Shown piece by piece: positions 19,835 to 27,518 of a stretch of DNA of 64,000 nt. A program made the position numbers and the translations under genes. The notes beneath the pieces are model-generated. The model had not been told where the DNA came from. It did not search any database and saw only the letters and a program-made list of their open reading frames with translations. The stretch is taken from NCBI RefSeq assembly GCF_900156575.1, contig NZ_FTNY01000004.1, positions 124,001-188,000 on the forward strand, read 5' to 3'. Position 1 is the stretch's first letter; the number at the start of each line of letters is the position of its first letter. Origin of the DNA: Chryseobacterium shigense. GTDB taxonomy: Bacteria > Bacteroidota > Bacteroidia > Flavobacteriales > Weeksellaceae.

Positions 19835-21028
19835 CTATTTTTTCTTTTCTTTAAGCTCTTCTTTATCTTTATCAGAAGGGTTCCATACTTTCACTTCAGA
19901 GTCTTTGGTGATTCCTGAAAGGATTTGTACGTTTATCCCGTCACTGGCTCCTAATTTCACATACACTTTCTTGAACTTTCCATCCTTCTGCTTTACTTCT
20001 ACAAAAGGCGTGTCTTTGCCGTTCTTCTTTTCATATTGAACCAATGATTCGTCCAATAGCAAAGCATTCTTCTCAGATTTCAGTACGATTTCTCCGTTGG
20101 CAGAGAACCCTGCTCTGATGTATTCATTGTTAGGATTTCTTACATCCCCTTCTACCGGGAATTTTATAGTCCCTAAATTGTCTTTTCCTTTAGGAGCAAT
20201 CATGGTCAGTTTTCCCGGAAACGTTTTGTTCTGAAGGGCACCGATCACGATTTTCATATCCATCCCCTGTTTTAGCTTTCCTGCCTGAGCTTCGTCAATT
20301 TCTCCCTGGAAAATCAAAGAATTAAGGTCTGCAATGGAACAGATCGTTGTCCCAGCGTTGAAGGAGTTGGCCTCGATCACCTGACTTCCCACTTTTACAG
20401 GAACTTCAAGAACCGTACCTGCTGCTTTGGAACGAATTTGTGTTGTAGCAAGCCCCTGAAGTTCAGGAGTAGCCCCTGTTTTTACAATCTGTAATCTTTT
20501 TTGCGCCGTAGCCAGCTGCTGATTAGCATTTTTAAGGGTCTGCTGTTGGGTATACAACTGCTGCTGTGAGTTTAAATACTCCTGCTTGGAAATGACGCCC
20601 TGCTTGTACAGCTTTTCCTGCATTGAATACTGCTTCTGCATATTATCAACATTCATCTTGGCATTACTGATCTGCAGTTGGGAATTCACTACTTCCTGCT
20701 GAGCATTGTTAACGTCAGCAATGTTAGGGATGATTCTCACTGTAGCGATCAGCTGTCCAGCTGTCACCTTATCTCCTTCATCTACTAAAATTTTATCAAT
20801 AATTCCCGCAATGTTCGGCTTGATCTCAATTTCTTCTTTCGGAACGATTTTTCCCGTGGCCATTACCTTATCTTCCATGTTCTGGTAACTTGGTTTTCTG
20901 GTCAGGAAAGCCTCACTTTCTTTAGAATTTGATTTCACGAGATACCCGATCCCGGAGAACAATGCCACTGCAAATAAAAGCCCGAGTACAATATAAATGG
21001 CTTTTTTCCAAGTGAATTTCTTTTTCAT
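19835..21028 (-). CDS. MacA-like periplasmic adaptor (HlyD/RND family)
   Basis: The 397-residue protein has one N-terminal membrane anchor (about residues 10-30), a lipoyl half-motif (IAGIIDKILVDEGDKVTAGQLIATV), a long coiled-coil hairpin rich in Gln/Asn (residues 110-195), the second lipoyl half, and a beta-barrel domain. It ends in a lysine/glutamate tail. It would link the two FtsX-type permeases encoded just upstream to an outer-membrane TolC-like channel, which is not encoded in this window. Substrate is unknown; MacAB relatives export macrolides, peptides or lipids. Confidence 0.87.
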   Translation of the reverse strand: MKKKFTWKKAIYIVLGLLFAVALFSGIGYLVKSNSKESEAFLTRKPSYQNMEDKVMATGKIVPKEEIEIKPNIAGIIDKILVDEGDKVTAGQLIATVRIIPNIADVNNAQQEVVNSQLQISNAKMNVDNMQKQYSMQEKLYKQGVISKQEYLNSQQQLYTQQQTLKNANQQLATAQKRLQIVKTGATPELQGLATTQIRSKAAGTVLEVPVKVGSQVIEANSFNAGTTICSIADLNSLIFQGEIDEAQAGKLKQGMDMKIVIGALQNKTFPGKLTMIAPKGKDNLGTIKFPVEGDVRNPNNEYIRAGFSANGEIVLKSEKNALLLDESLVQYEKKNGKDTPFVEVKQKDGKFKKVYVKLGASDGINVQILSGITKDSEVKVWNPSDKDKEELKEKKK

Positions 21029-21152
21029 ATATCTAGTTTATTTTTTACGATTAAGGTAGAAATGAATGAAAGGATTTAAAATATTCAAGAATTTAAACAT
21101 TAAAAAAATCAGTCATTATTTTCAATTATTTTATTTTCAATTGAGCAATTTA

Positions 21153-22424
21153 TTACTCTGATCTTAAGGCTTCAATTGGCCGGATTTTCACGGCTCTCTG
21201 CGCAGGAATCATTCCGATAATCAAACCCAGAACGACCATGACAGCCATGGCTCCGAATACATTTCCATAATTTACGGTTGGATTATAGAAAGGAAATTGA
21301 TCCTGATTCTGTGTCAGTGCATTTAAAATGATGAGGACAAAGATTCCACACATGAATCCGAGAATTCCCGAGGAGAGTGTAATCACCACGCTTTCCAATA
21401 GAATCTGGTTTCGTACTTCCGCAGGTTTTGCTCCTAAAGCTCTCCTGATCCCGATTTCCTTTGTTCGTTCTTTTACCGTAATCAAAAGGATATTGGAGAT
21501 CGCAATGACTCCGGCAAGAATGGTCAGCGTTCCTACAATAATGGTTAAAAGCTGCATCCCCGTAAGGAATCCTGTCAGTTTTTTAAATTCTTTTCCCAAA
21601 TTGAAACTTCCGAAGGCATTGGTATCTTCTGGGGATACTTTATTCTTGGTTTTCAGGACCTGCTTGACGTCTTCTTCTACTCCATTCACATTGGCATTGG
21701 GTTTACTTACAATCGCAAACATATCGATCTGCTCTCCGGCATTGTACATTTTGGTATAGGTTGACAGCGGAATAAATGCCGTCTGATCATTTTCAAAGCC
21801 TCCTCCTTTTTTAACTCTGAAGACTCCAATGACATTAAAGAATATTCCTTTTATATTCACCTGTTTTCCAACCGGGTTTTCTTTTTTCTTGGCATCAAAG
21901 AAGTTCTTGTAGATCTCTTCTCCAATCACTACCACATTCTTATTTCCCATCACATCGGCATCATTGATATACCGTCCGAAAATAAGTTTCTTTTCTGAAA
22001 TTTTATTTCCTACCGAATAATCTCCCGTAAGAGAATAAGTGCCGTTTTTTCCGTTTCTTGACATAGACTCACCAGGTGTTCCGGTAAAGCTTCCTCTTGC
22101 GTTTTGTGGTGAAATATAATCTATCGCATTCACTTTTCTTTTCAGCATATCCATATCGGATAATTTCAGATGGACTTCTCTTCCTTTAGGAAATCCATCA
22201 TAAGGAATAGATGTTTTCTGAGCCCAGAGAAAAATAGAATTGGTCGCAAATCCGGAAAACAATTTATCAAAACCATTTTCCATCCCTTTGGCTGCTCCAA
22301 GAAGGCTCACATACAAAAACATTCCCCAGCCTACCCCAATCATGGTAAGGAACGTACGAAGCTTATTATTCCTCAGTGAATAATAAATTTCCTGCCAAGT
22401 ATCTTTTTTAAATAAAATGTTCAC
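21153..22424 (-). CDS. MacB-like ABC transporter permease, copy 2
   Basis: The 423-residue protein has a first membrane helix near residues 20-40, a large periplasmic MacB-type domain (about residues 45-270), and three C-terminal helices forming the FtsX domain. The ERTKEIGIRRALGAKP coupling motif is present and it ends with IRPIEALRSE. The type VII ABC fold uses mechanotransmission rather than a transmembrane pore. It has no ATPase domain of its own; the matching ATPase is encoded at 24288-24977. It is paralogous to the next permease (22481-23710), so the two may form a heterodimer. Confidence 0.88.
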   Translation of the reverse strand: MNILFKKDTWQEIYYSLRNNKLRTFLTMIGVGWGMFLYVSLLGAAKGMENGFDKLFSGFATNSIFLWAQKTSIPYDGFPKGREVHLKLSDMDMLKRKVNAIDYISPQNARGSFTGTPGESMSRNGKNGTYSLTGDYSVGNKISEKKLIFGRYINDADVMGNKNVVVIGEEIYKNFFDAKKKENPVGKQVNIKGIFFNVIGVFRVKKGGGFENDQTAFIPLSTYTKMYNAGEQIDMFAIVSKPNANVNGVEEDVKQVLKTKNKVSPEDTNAFGSFNLGKEFKKLTGFLTGMQLLTIIVGTLTILAGVIAISNILLITVKERTKEIGIRRALGAKPAEVRNQILLESVVITLSSGILGFMCGIFVLIILNALTQNQDQFPFYNPTVNYGNVFGAMAVMVVLGLIIGMIPAQRAVKIRPIEALRSE

Positions 22425-22480
22425 TTCTTTGAGTTATAAGTTTATACTATATAATTGATCAATGATCATTGACCCGATTC

Positions 22481-23710
22481 TTATTCTGTTCTCAATGCTT
22501 CTATCGGCTTGATTCTCGAAGCTCTGTACGCCGGAACAAATCCTGCAACAAGCCCTGAAAATACCAATGCGATAAATGCCATAAAGATAGTCACCCAGCC
22601 TACACTCGGGCTTTTGATGAAATATTCTTCGAGACTGTCTCCTATTAAACTAAGCACCAGTACTCCTACTCCAACACCCACAATACCTGAAACTACCGTG
22701 ATCACGACACTTTCCTGTACAATCAGCGCTACAATACTTCTCGGTTTGGCACCGATGGCTTTACGCACACCAATCTCTTTGGTTCTTTCTTTGACGATAT
22801 ACACCATGATGTTACTGATCCCGATAATTCCTGCCAGCAAAGTTCCTAATCCAATAAAACCTACAATAATCGTAAGCACGGCCATAAACTGGAAGGTTTC
22901 ATTCATATTTTTGGCATTGTTCCAGACGCGGACTCCGTTTTCATCGTCAGGAGCTACATTTTTTCTTGCTTTTAGTCTGTCCTTCAGTTCATCCCCATAT
23001 TTAATGGCTTCCTCAGGAGTTAGTTTTTGATTATAAGCGATATAGGCAGTCGATACGGTATCTGACCCTTTCTTCATTTGCTGAAGCGTGGTGATAGGAA
23101 CGACAATATGTCTTTCATCCCAGTCTCCCCCATCATCAGAAAAAACGCCCACTACTTTGAACATGGTTCCATTGATATTCAGATCCTTTCCTACCGGGCT
23201 TCCATTCTTGATAAGGTCACGCTGAACCATTCTTCCGATGACCGCAACGTTTTGCTTTCTGGAAAGGTCCATAGAAGTAAGATAACGTCCATCAATCATC
23301 TTTCGGTTCTCAATAACCTGCTCTCCCGGTTCTGCCCCGTTTACCTGATAAGTACCGCTTTCTTTACCGTATTTTATCATTAAGCTTGTGCTGTATCTTG
23401 GACTCGCATCACCTACTTTTTCTTTATCTGTATTGATCAGAAAATCGTAGTCGTCATTATTCATGGTCACGGTTCTATCGGACTGAAGTCCTTTATAAGC
23501 CATTGTAGTTTTACCGGTATAGATGGTGATAAGATTTTGCGCATCTCTTGCAAATCCTGCGGTAAAAGCATTTTGCAATCCTTTTCCTATCCCGAAAAGA
23601 ACTACAAAAATAAACAGCCCCAAAGCCACTGTAAACCCCGAAAGCACCGTTCGCAATACATTACTGCGAATAGAACTGAATATTTCCTGCCACCGATCTA
23701 GGTCAAACAT
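22481..23710 (-). CDS. MacB-like ABC transporter permease, copy 1
   Basis: Starting from the ATG at 23710 (MFDLDRWQEIFSSIRSN) this is a 409-residue permease with one N-terminal helix, a periplasmic MacB core and an FtsX domain. The FtsX domain has ERTKEIGVRKAIGAKP and a terminal IKPIEALRTE. Residues added by an in-frame ATG at 23740 do not resemble the family, and that start lies next to pseudogene debris, so the shorter form is preferred. It is paralogous to the following gene (56 bases downstream). The ATPase gene of the system is separated from it by the decayed reading frame at 23741-24184. Confidence 0.88.
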   Translation of the reverse strand: MFDLDRWQEIFSSIRSNVLRTVLSGFTVALGLFIFVVLFGIGKGLQNAFTAGFARDAQNLITIYTGKTTMAYKGLQSDRTVTMNNDDYDFLINTDKEKVGDASPRYSTSLMIKYGKESGTYQVNGAEPGEQVIENRKMIDGRYLTSMDLSRKQNVAVIGRMVQRDLIKNGSPVGKDLNINGTMFKVVGVFSDDGGDWDERHIVVPITTLQQMKKGSDTVSTAYIAYNQKLTPEEAIKYGDELKDRLKARKNVAPDDENGVRVWNNAKNMNETFQFMAVLTIIVGFIGLGTLLAGIIGISNIMVYIVKERTKEIGVRKAIGAKPRSIVALIVQESVVITVVSGIVGVGVGVLVLSLIGDSLEEYFIKSPSVGWVTIFMAFIALVFSGLVAGFVPAYRASRIKPIEALRTE

Positions 23711-23740
23711 AGTTTTATTTTTTACTTTGTAAAAAGTCAA

Positions 23741-24184
23741 TTAACTGCGTTGTGAATTTTCTTCGAAGTCAATTAACCCTGTTGTCAATGGTAAAGTTGT
23801 TTCTATTGACAATTCACAATTATTTTTTATTCTTTTTTTCAACATCCCACTTAACAGGATAAATGTTGTTTTTATTAAGTTTTCAATTTCACTAATTCTT
23901 CTTTTTTGATATAATTACAGTCTATAACTATATCAAAAACAAGAATCCAGTTCTATCACCGAGCCTCTGGCTATTTCAAAATATCTTTTCCTTTCAATTT
24001 CCGATTTTCTGGACCACCCTTCCGTTATATTCAACACAACCGAAGTGGAAGCTCTGCGTATCTGATCTGTAAGATTAAATCTCTCACTATCCGGAATCAC
24101 AGATAAAATTTTATAGCACTCAATTCTTAATTATCTGGCCGATTGATAAACATCAAGTTTATAATGGTTCAGATTCAAAAACAT
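23741..24184 (-). pseudogene. Decayed four-helix-bundle protein (23S rRNA intervening-sequence type)
   Basis: Translating the minus strand from the ATG at 24184 gives MFLNLNHYKLDVYQSAR, a TAA stop where Gln is expected, then an uninterrupted block ending QIRRASTSVVLNITEGWSRK and ARGSVIELDSCF. This is the conserved core of the small four-helix-bundle (TIGR02436-like) family. A one-base insertion in a T run then shifts the frame. It resumes with DIVIDCNYIKKEELVKL, and a one-base deletion restores the first frame to a stop at 23741. One nonsense and two compensating frameshifts mean it cannot be functional. The function of intact relatives is unknown. It separates an ATPase gene from its permease genes. 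Confidence 0.85.
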
Positions 24185-24287
24185 GGTTACTTTTTTTCAT
24201 TTGTGTTTGTGTTTATTCTTTATTACTTAATTAAAAATGATCATTCAACATTCACAATTGACTTGCGAAGCAAAATTCACCATTCTC

Positions 24288-24977
24288 TTATAAAACAATC
24301 TGCTTGATAAACTCATCACTTTCGATGATTCCGTCTTTCAGGATTACGTTTCTTTTGGTTTGGGCAGCTACGTCAGGTTCGTGGGTAACCACGATGATTG
24401 TTCTTCCTTCATTATTGATATCCTGAAGAAGTTTCATAATATCATGCGTCGTTTTTGAATCCAGTGCACCGGTTGGCTCATCTGCAAGAACCACCTTTGG
24501 ATCCGTGATCAGTGCTCTGGCGATCGCTACTCTTTGTTTTTGTCCTCCGGAAAGCTCATTGGGTAAGTGATCCGCCCATTGAGCAAGACCTACTTTCTCC
24601 AGATACTCCATCGCTTTCTTATTACGCTCTTTTCTGGGAACATTCTGATAGTATAAAGGAAGTGCTACATTTTCCAGAGCCGTTTTATAGCTAATCAGAT
24701 TAAAAGACTGAAATATAAAGCCTAAGAACTTACTTCTGTATTCTGCAGCTTTCACCTCAGACAGATGTTCAATGGGAACATTATCCAGTTCATACGTCCC
24801 CGAATCTTTTTCATCCAGAATACCGATGATATTAAGAAGCGTAGACTTTCCGGACCCGGAACTTCCCATAATAGAAACAAACTCGCCCTCAGAAATATTA
24901 AGATTAATTCCCTTAAGAACGTGCAGTTTGCTTTTCCCCGTATCGTATGACTTATGTAAATCCTGAATTACTAACAT
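24288..24977 (-). CDS. LolD/MacB-type ABC transporter ATPase
   Basis: The 229-residue ATP-binding subunit has Walker A GSSGSGKST near residue 38, the signature LSGGQKQRVAIARAL, Walker B VVLADEPTGALDS and a switch histidine in VVTHEP. Length and motifs place it with the LolD/FtsE/MacB ATPase group that powers type VII ABC permeases. It is the first gene of the transport set and should energise the two permeases at 22481-23710 and 21153-22424. The 577-base gap to them contains a pseudogene, so cotranscription is possible but not certain. Confidence 0.93.
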   Translation of the reverse strand: MLVIQDLHKSYDTGKSKLHVLKGINLNISEGEFVSIMGSSGSGKSTLLNIIGILDEKDSGTYELDNVPIEHLSEVKAAEYRSKFLGFIFQSFNLISYKTALENVALPLYYQNVPRKERNKKAMEYLEKVGLAQWADHLPNELSGGQKQRVAIARALITDPKVVLADEPTGALDSKTTHDIMKLLQDINNEGRTIIVVTHEPDVAAQTKRNVILKDGIIESDEFIKQIVL

Positions 24978-25186
24978 GAAGTGATGCTTGTTTTATACCC
25001 CTATAAGTAGATGATATTTTCAATTTGTTACAAGAACCATAATATATTCGAATATTTTATTGTTTAATTCATTTTACCTTTATTTAAAGCACATTACAAC
25101 AATCTGTTTAACTGTAAGTATGATTTTCCATTTATTTTTTACCCGGAACCCCCTGTAAGCCATTACCCGTGCTGGTTTCATGTAAA

Positions 25187-25195
25187 TGTGGAAAA
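25187..25195 (-). promoter_or_regulatory. DnaA-box-like sequence (TTTTCCACA)
   Basis: Reading the minus strand gives TTTTCCACA, one base from the E. coli consensus TTATCCACA. It lies 209 bases before the nrdB ATG and is paired with a perfect box at 25359-25367. Confidence 0.4.
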
Positions 25196-25358
25196 CTTTT
25201 ACAGTTAAAACTCAGCCAATTAGTATTTACCCCTTTCAAAATCAGTTCTTTTTTTCGAACTTTGTCACTAGTTCTTTACAAGAAACCGACATTCATGAAT
25301 GTGAATATGTTTCAAATGTAAATGCCAAACATACAAGAAGTTAAGCATTACTTCCACT

Positions 25359-25367
25359 TTATCCACA
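25359..25367 (+). promoter_or_regulatory. Perfect DnaA box (TTATCCACA) upstream of nrdB
   Basis: TTATCCACA matches the high-affinity DnaA consensus exactly and ends 36 bases before the nrdB ATG. DnaA control of ribonucleotide reductase is established in E. coli; a role here is inferred from position only. Confidence 0.5.
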
Positions 25368-25403
25368 GTGATGCTGATTATTTAATTTTAAAGCTATTTT
25401 AAT

Positions 25404-26378
25404 ATGGGAATTTTCGATAAGAGAGTAAGTTACAAGCCATTTGAATACCCTGAGGTTCTTCAGTTTGTAGAAGCGATCAACAAATCGTTCTGGGTGCATT
25501 CGGAAGTGGATTTTACTGCAGATGTTCAGGATTTTCATTCGCAGTTAGAGCCGAACGAAAAACACGCTGTAAAAAATGCGCTTTTAGCCATTGCACAGAT
25601 CGAGGTGTCTGTAAAGACATTCTGGGGAAACCTATACAACCACTTACCAAAACCTGAATTCAATGGACTGGGCGCTACTTTCGCAGAATGCGAGTTCCGT
25701 CACTCAGAAGCTTATTCCCGCTTGGTAGAAGTGTTGGGGTACAACGAAGAATTTACGAATGTTATAGAAATTCCTGCCGTAAAAAAGAGAATTGACTTCC
25801 TTTCCAATGTTCTGAAACACGCCAATTCTACAACACCAAAAGAATACGTATCTTCTCTTTTATTATTCAGTATCCTGATAGAAAACGTATCTCTTTTCTC
25901 ACAATTTGCCATCATCCTTTCTTTCACAAGATTCAAAGGATACATGAAGAACGTTTCCAACATTATCGCATGGACTTCTATCGATGAGCAAATCCACGCT
26001 AATGCAGGAATCTACCTGATCAACAAAATCCGTGAAGAGCAGCCGGACCTGTTAACAGATTCAGATATTGAAGATATCTACACCCTGGTAGATCAGTCTA
26101 TCGAGCTGGAAGGTGAGATCCTAGACTGGATCTTTGAACTGGGAGAATTAACCGTTTTCTCAAAAGAAGATCTTCTGAACTTCATGAAATACCGTGTAGA
26201 CGACAGTTTGAAGAAAATCGATATGGAAACCCGTTACAACGTTTCTCCAGAACAATACCGTCCAATGAAATGGTTTGAAGAGGAAGTTTTTGCCAATTCT
26301 ATGGATGATTTCTTTGCCAAAAGACCGGTAGATTATACGAAACACGATAAGAGTATCACAGCGAACGATTTGTTTTAA
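25404..26378 (+). CDS. nrdB: Class I ribonucleotide reductase, small (radical) subunit
   Basis: The 324-residue subunit has the ferritin-like fold and the metal/radical motif E-F-R-H-S-E-A-Y. In it E97, H100 and Y104 line up with E. coli E115, H118 and the radical tyrosine Y122. Further carboxylate ligands are expected at E67 (AQIEVSV) and in the DEQIHANAG segment. With NrdA it makes deoxyribonucleotides, supplying a tyrosyl radical. There is no N-terminal ATP-cone of the kind seen in some Flavobacteriia NrdB proteins. It is separated from nrdA by two other same-strand genes, and two DnaA-box-like sites lie upstream. Confidence 0.95.
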   Translation: MGIFDKRVSYKPFEYPEVLQFVEAINKSFWVHSEVDFTADVQDFHSQLEPNEKHAVKNALLAIAQIEVSVKTFWGNLYNHLPKPEFNGLGATFAECEFRHSEAYSRLVEVLGYNEEFTNVIEIPAVKKRIDFLSNVLKHANSTTPKEYVSSLLLFSILIENVSLFSQFAIILSFTRFKGYMKNVSNIIAWTSIDEQIHANAGIYLINKIREEQPDLLTDSDIEDIYTLVDQSIELEGEILDWIFELGELTVFSKEDLLNFMKYRVDDSLKKIDMETRYNVSPEQYRPMKWFEEEVFANSMDDFFAKRPVDYTKHDKSITANDLF

Positions 26379-26404
26379 TTTGTAACGAAAAAAATTTAAT
26401 AAAA

Positions 26405-27112
26405 ATGGCAAGATGTACAGCACCACGCTATGGACACCGTTCAGCAAGTGCAGCAGAAAACTGCCCTGCATGTAGTAGTCGCTATAGTCGTAGTTACTAT
26501 TCCCCTTCTTACTCATCTCCCGCTTCTTCCTATTCCTCTTCTTCAAGTAGCTCAGGAAGTAGTGGTGGTAAATCAAGAAACGTAAAAGCTCGTTGGTCTT
26601 CATCTGGCTCAACGATATTATACACTCCGGAAGAAATACGAACTCTAACACCTGTACGTGAAAATATTGAAAAACGTTCTAATTTACTCGACTTGCGTGA
26701 TGTTTTTCTTTGTCATGCTTGGGATGATCGTAAAGAGTCAGCCAAAGAATTACACGATTTATTAGAGTCGAAAGGTATTTCTGTCTGGTTTAGCGAAAAG
26801 GATGTTTTATTGGGTTCACCTTTAATGCGTGAAATTGATAAAGGATTAGCAAAATCTAAAGTGGGCATCGTTTTAGTTACACCTTCATTTCTTAAACGTA
26901 TAAACAATGCGGGAATTGCTGACAAAGAATTATCTGCTTTATTAGCTCGTGATTTATTAATTCCAATTGTCCACAATACAACTTATGACGATTTACGTGA
27001 CGTCAGTCCATTGTTAGGCTCAAGAAGTGGTTTAAGTACTTCGGAGGAAACAATGGCAGAGATTGCCTCTAAATTAGCTGAATTGGTAACTCCAGAGACT
27101 GTATTAAACTAA
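26405..27112 (+). CDS. TIR-domain protein with zinc-ribbon and serine-rich N-terminus, inside the nrd cluster
   Basis: The 235-residue protein begins with a short possible zinc motif (RCTAPRYGH then NCPAC), followed by a Ser/Tyr-rich linker to about residue 60. A TIR domain follows from residue 97, starting DVFLCHAWDDRKESAKELHD, with GISVWFSEKD and VGIVLVTPSF. The glutamate in IADKELSALL is where NADase TIR domains place their catalytic Glu. Such proteins often act as NAD-cleaving immune effectors, but no sensor gene is adjacent. Arginine codons are mostly CGT/CGC while the flanking nrd genes favour AGA, which suggests transfer. It starts 26 bases after nrdB. Confidence 0.85.
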   Translation: MARCTAPRYGHRSASAAENCPACSSRYSRSYYSPSYSSPASSYSSSSSSSGSSGGKSRNVKARWSSSGSTILYTPEEIRTLTPVRENIEKRSNLLDLRDVFLCHAWDDRKESAKELHDLLESKGISVWFSEKDVLLGSPLMREIDKGLAKSKVGIVLVTPSFLKRINNAGIADKELSALLARDLLIPIVHNTTYDDLRDVSPLLGSRSGLSTSEETMAEIASKLAELVTPETVLN

Positions 27113-27173
27113 AATCTAAAAAAATAGAGATTCCTCGTCCCTCAGAATAATAAAATATTTCAAAGCACAAAAA

Positions 27174-27461
27174 ATGATCAATGTCATCGTAACCTATACC
27201 GTAAACCCTGAATACGTTTCAGAAAACAAAACCCATATCCAAAAGTTTCTGGATGATTTTAAAAATCTGGATCAGGAGACCTTTGAGTATAAGGTGTATG
27301 TAAAAGAAGACGGGGTTACTTTTGTACATTATTCAAATTACAACAATGAAGAGGTTCAGCATGAGGTTTTAAATGTACCGTCTTTTAAAGAGTTTCAACG
27401 ATTAAGAGATGAAAGCGGACTGAACGGTACGCACAAAGTGGAAATTTTACAATCAATATAA
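27174..27461 (+). CDS. Small antibiotic-biosynthesis-monooxygenase-like (dimeric alpha-beta barrel) protein
   Basis: The 95-residue protein MINVIVTYTVNPEYVSEN...VYVKEDGVTFVHYSNYNNEEVQH has the beta-alpha-beta-beta pattern and length of the ABM/ferredoxin-like dimeric barrel group. It lacks obvious catalytic residues. Members range from monooxygenases to proteins of unknown function, so no reaction is proposed. It is 61 bases after the TIR gene and 57 before nrdA on the same strand, and its codon use (AGA, GAA, GTA) resembles nrdA rather than the TIR gene. It may belong to the native nrd operon. Confidence 0.7.
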   Translation: MINVIVTYTVNPEYVSENKTHIQKFLDDFKNLDQETFEYKVYVKEDGVTFVHYSNYNNEEVQHEVLNVPSFKEFQRLRDESGLNGTHKVEILQSI

Positions 27462-27518
27462 AAAGCAACAAAATTCCGGAGTATAAAAACTGCTCCGGAA
27501 TTCGAAAATATAACATCT

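Larger units (their letters stand above)
24978..25403. other. Divergent intergenic region between the ABC ATPase and nrdB
   Basis: The 426 bases hold no gene. They contain a 12-bp palindrome ATATTCGAATAT at 25044-25055 near the ATPase side and two DnaA-box-like 9-mers nearer nrdB (25187-25195 and 25359-25367). A near-consensus -7 (GAACTTTG, 25257-25264) is present on the plus strand. No riboswitch or NrdR-box pair was recognised. Confidence 0.5.

Noticed and set aside
26160..26651. A minus-strand 163-residue protein opposite nrdB and the TIR gene
   Set aside because: It overlaps two convincing plus-strand genes and consists of low-complexity reverse reading of the serine-rich linker.
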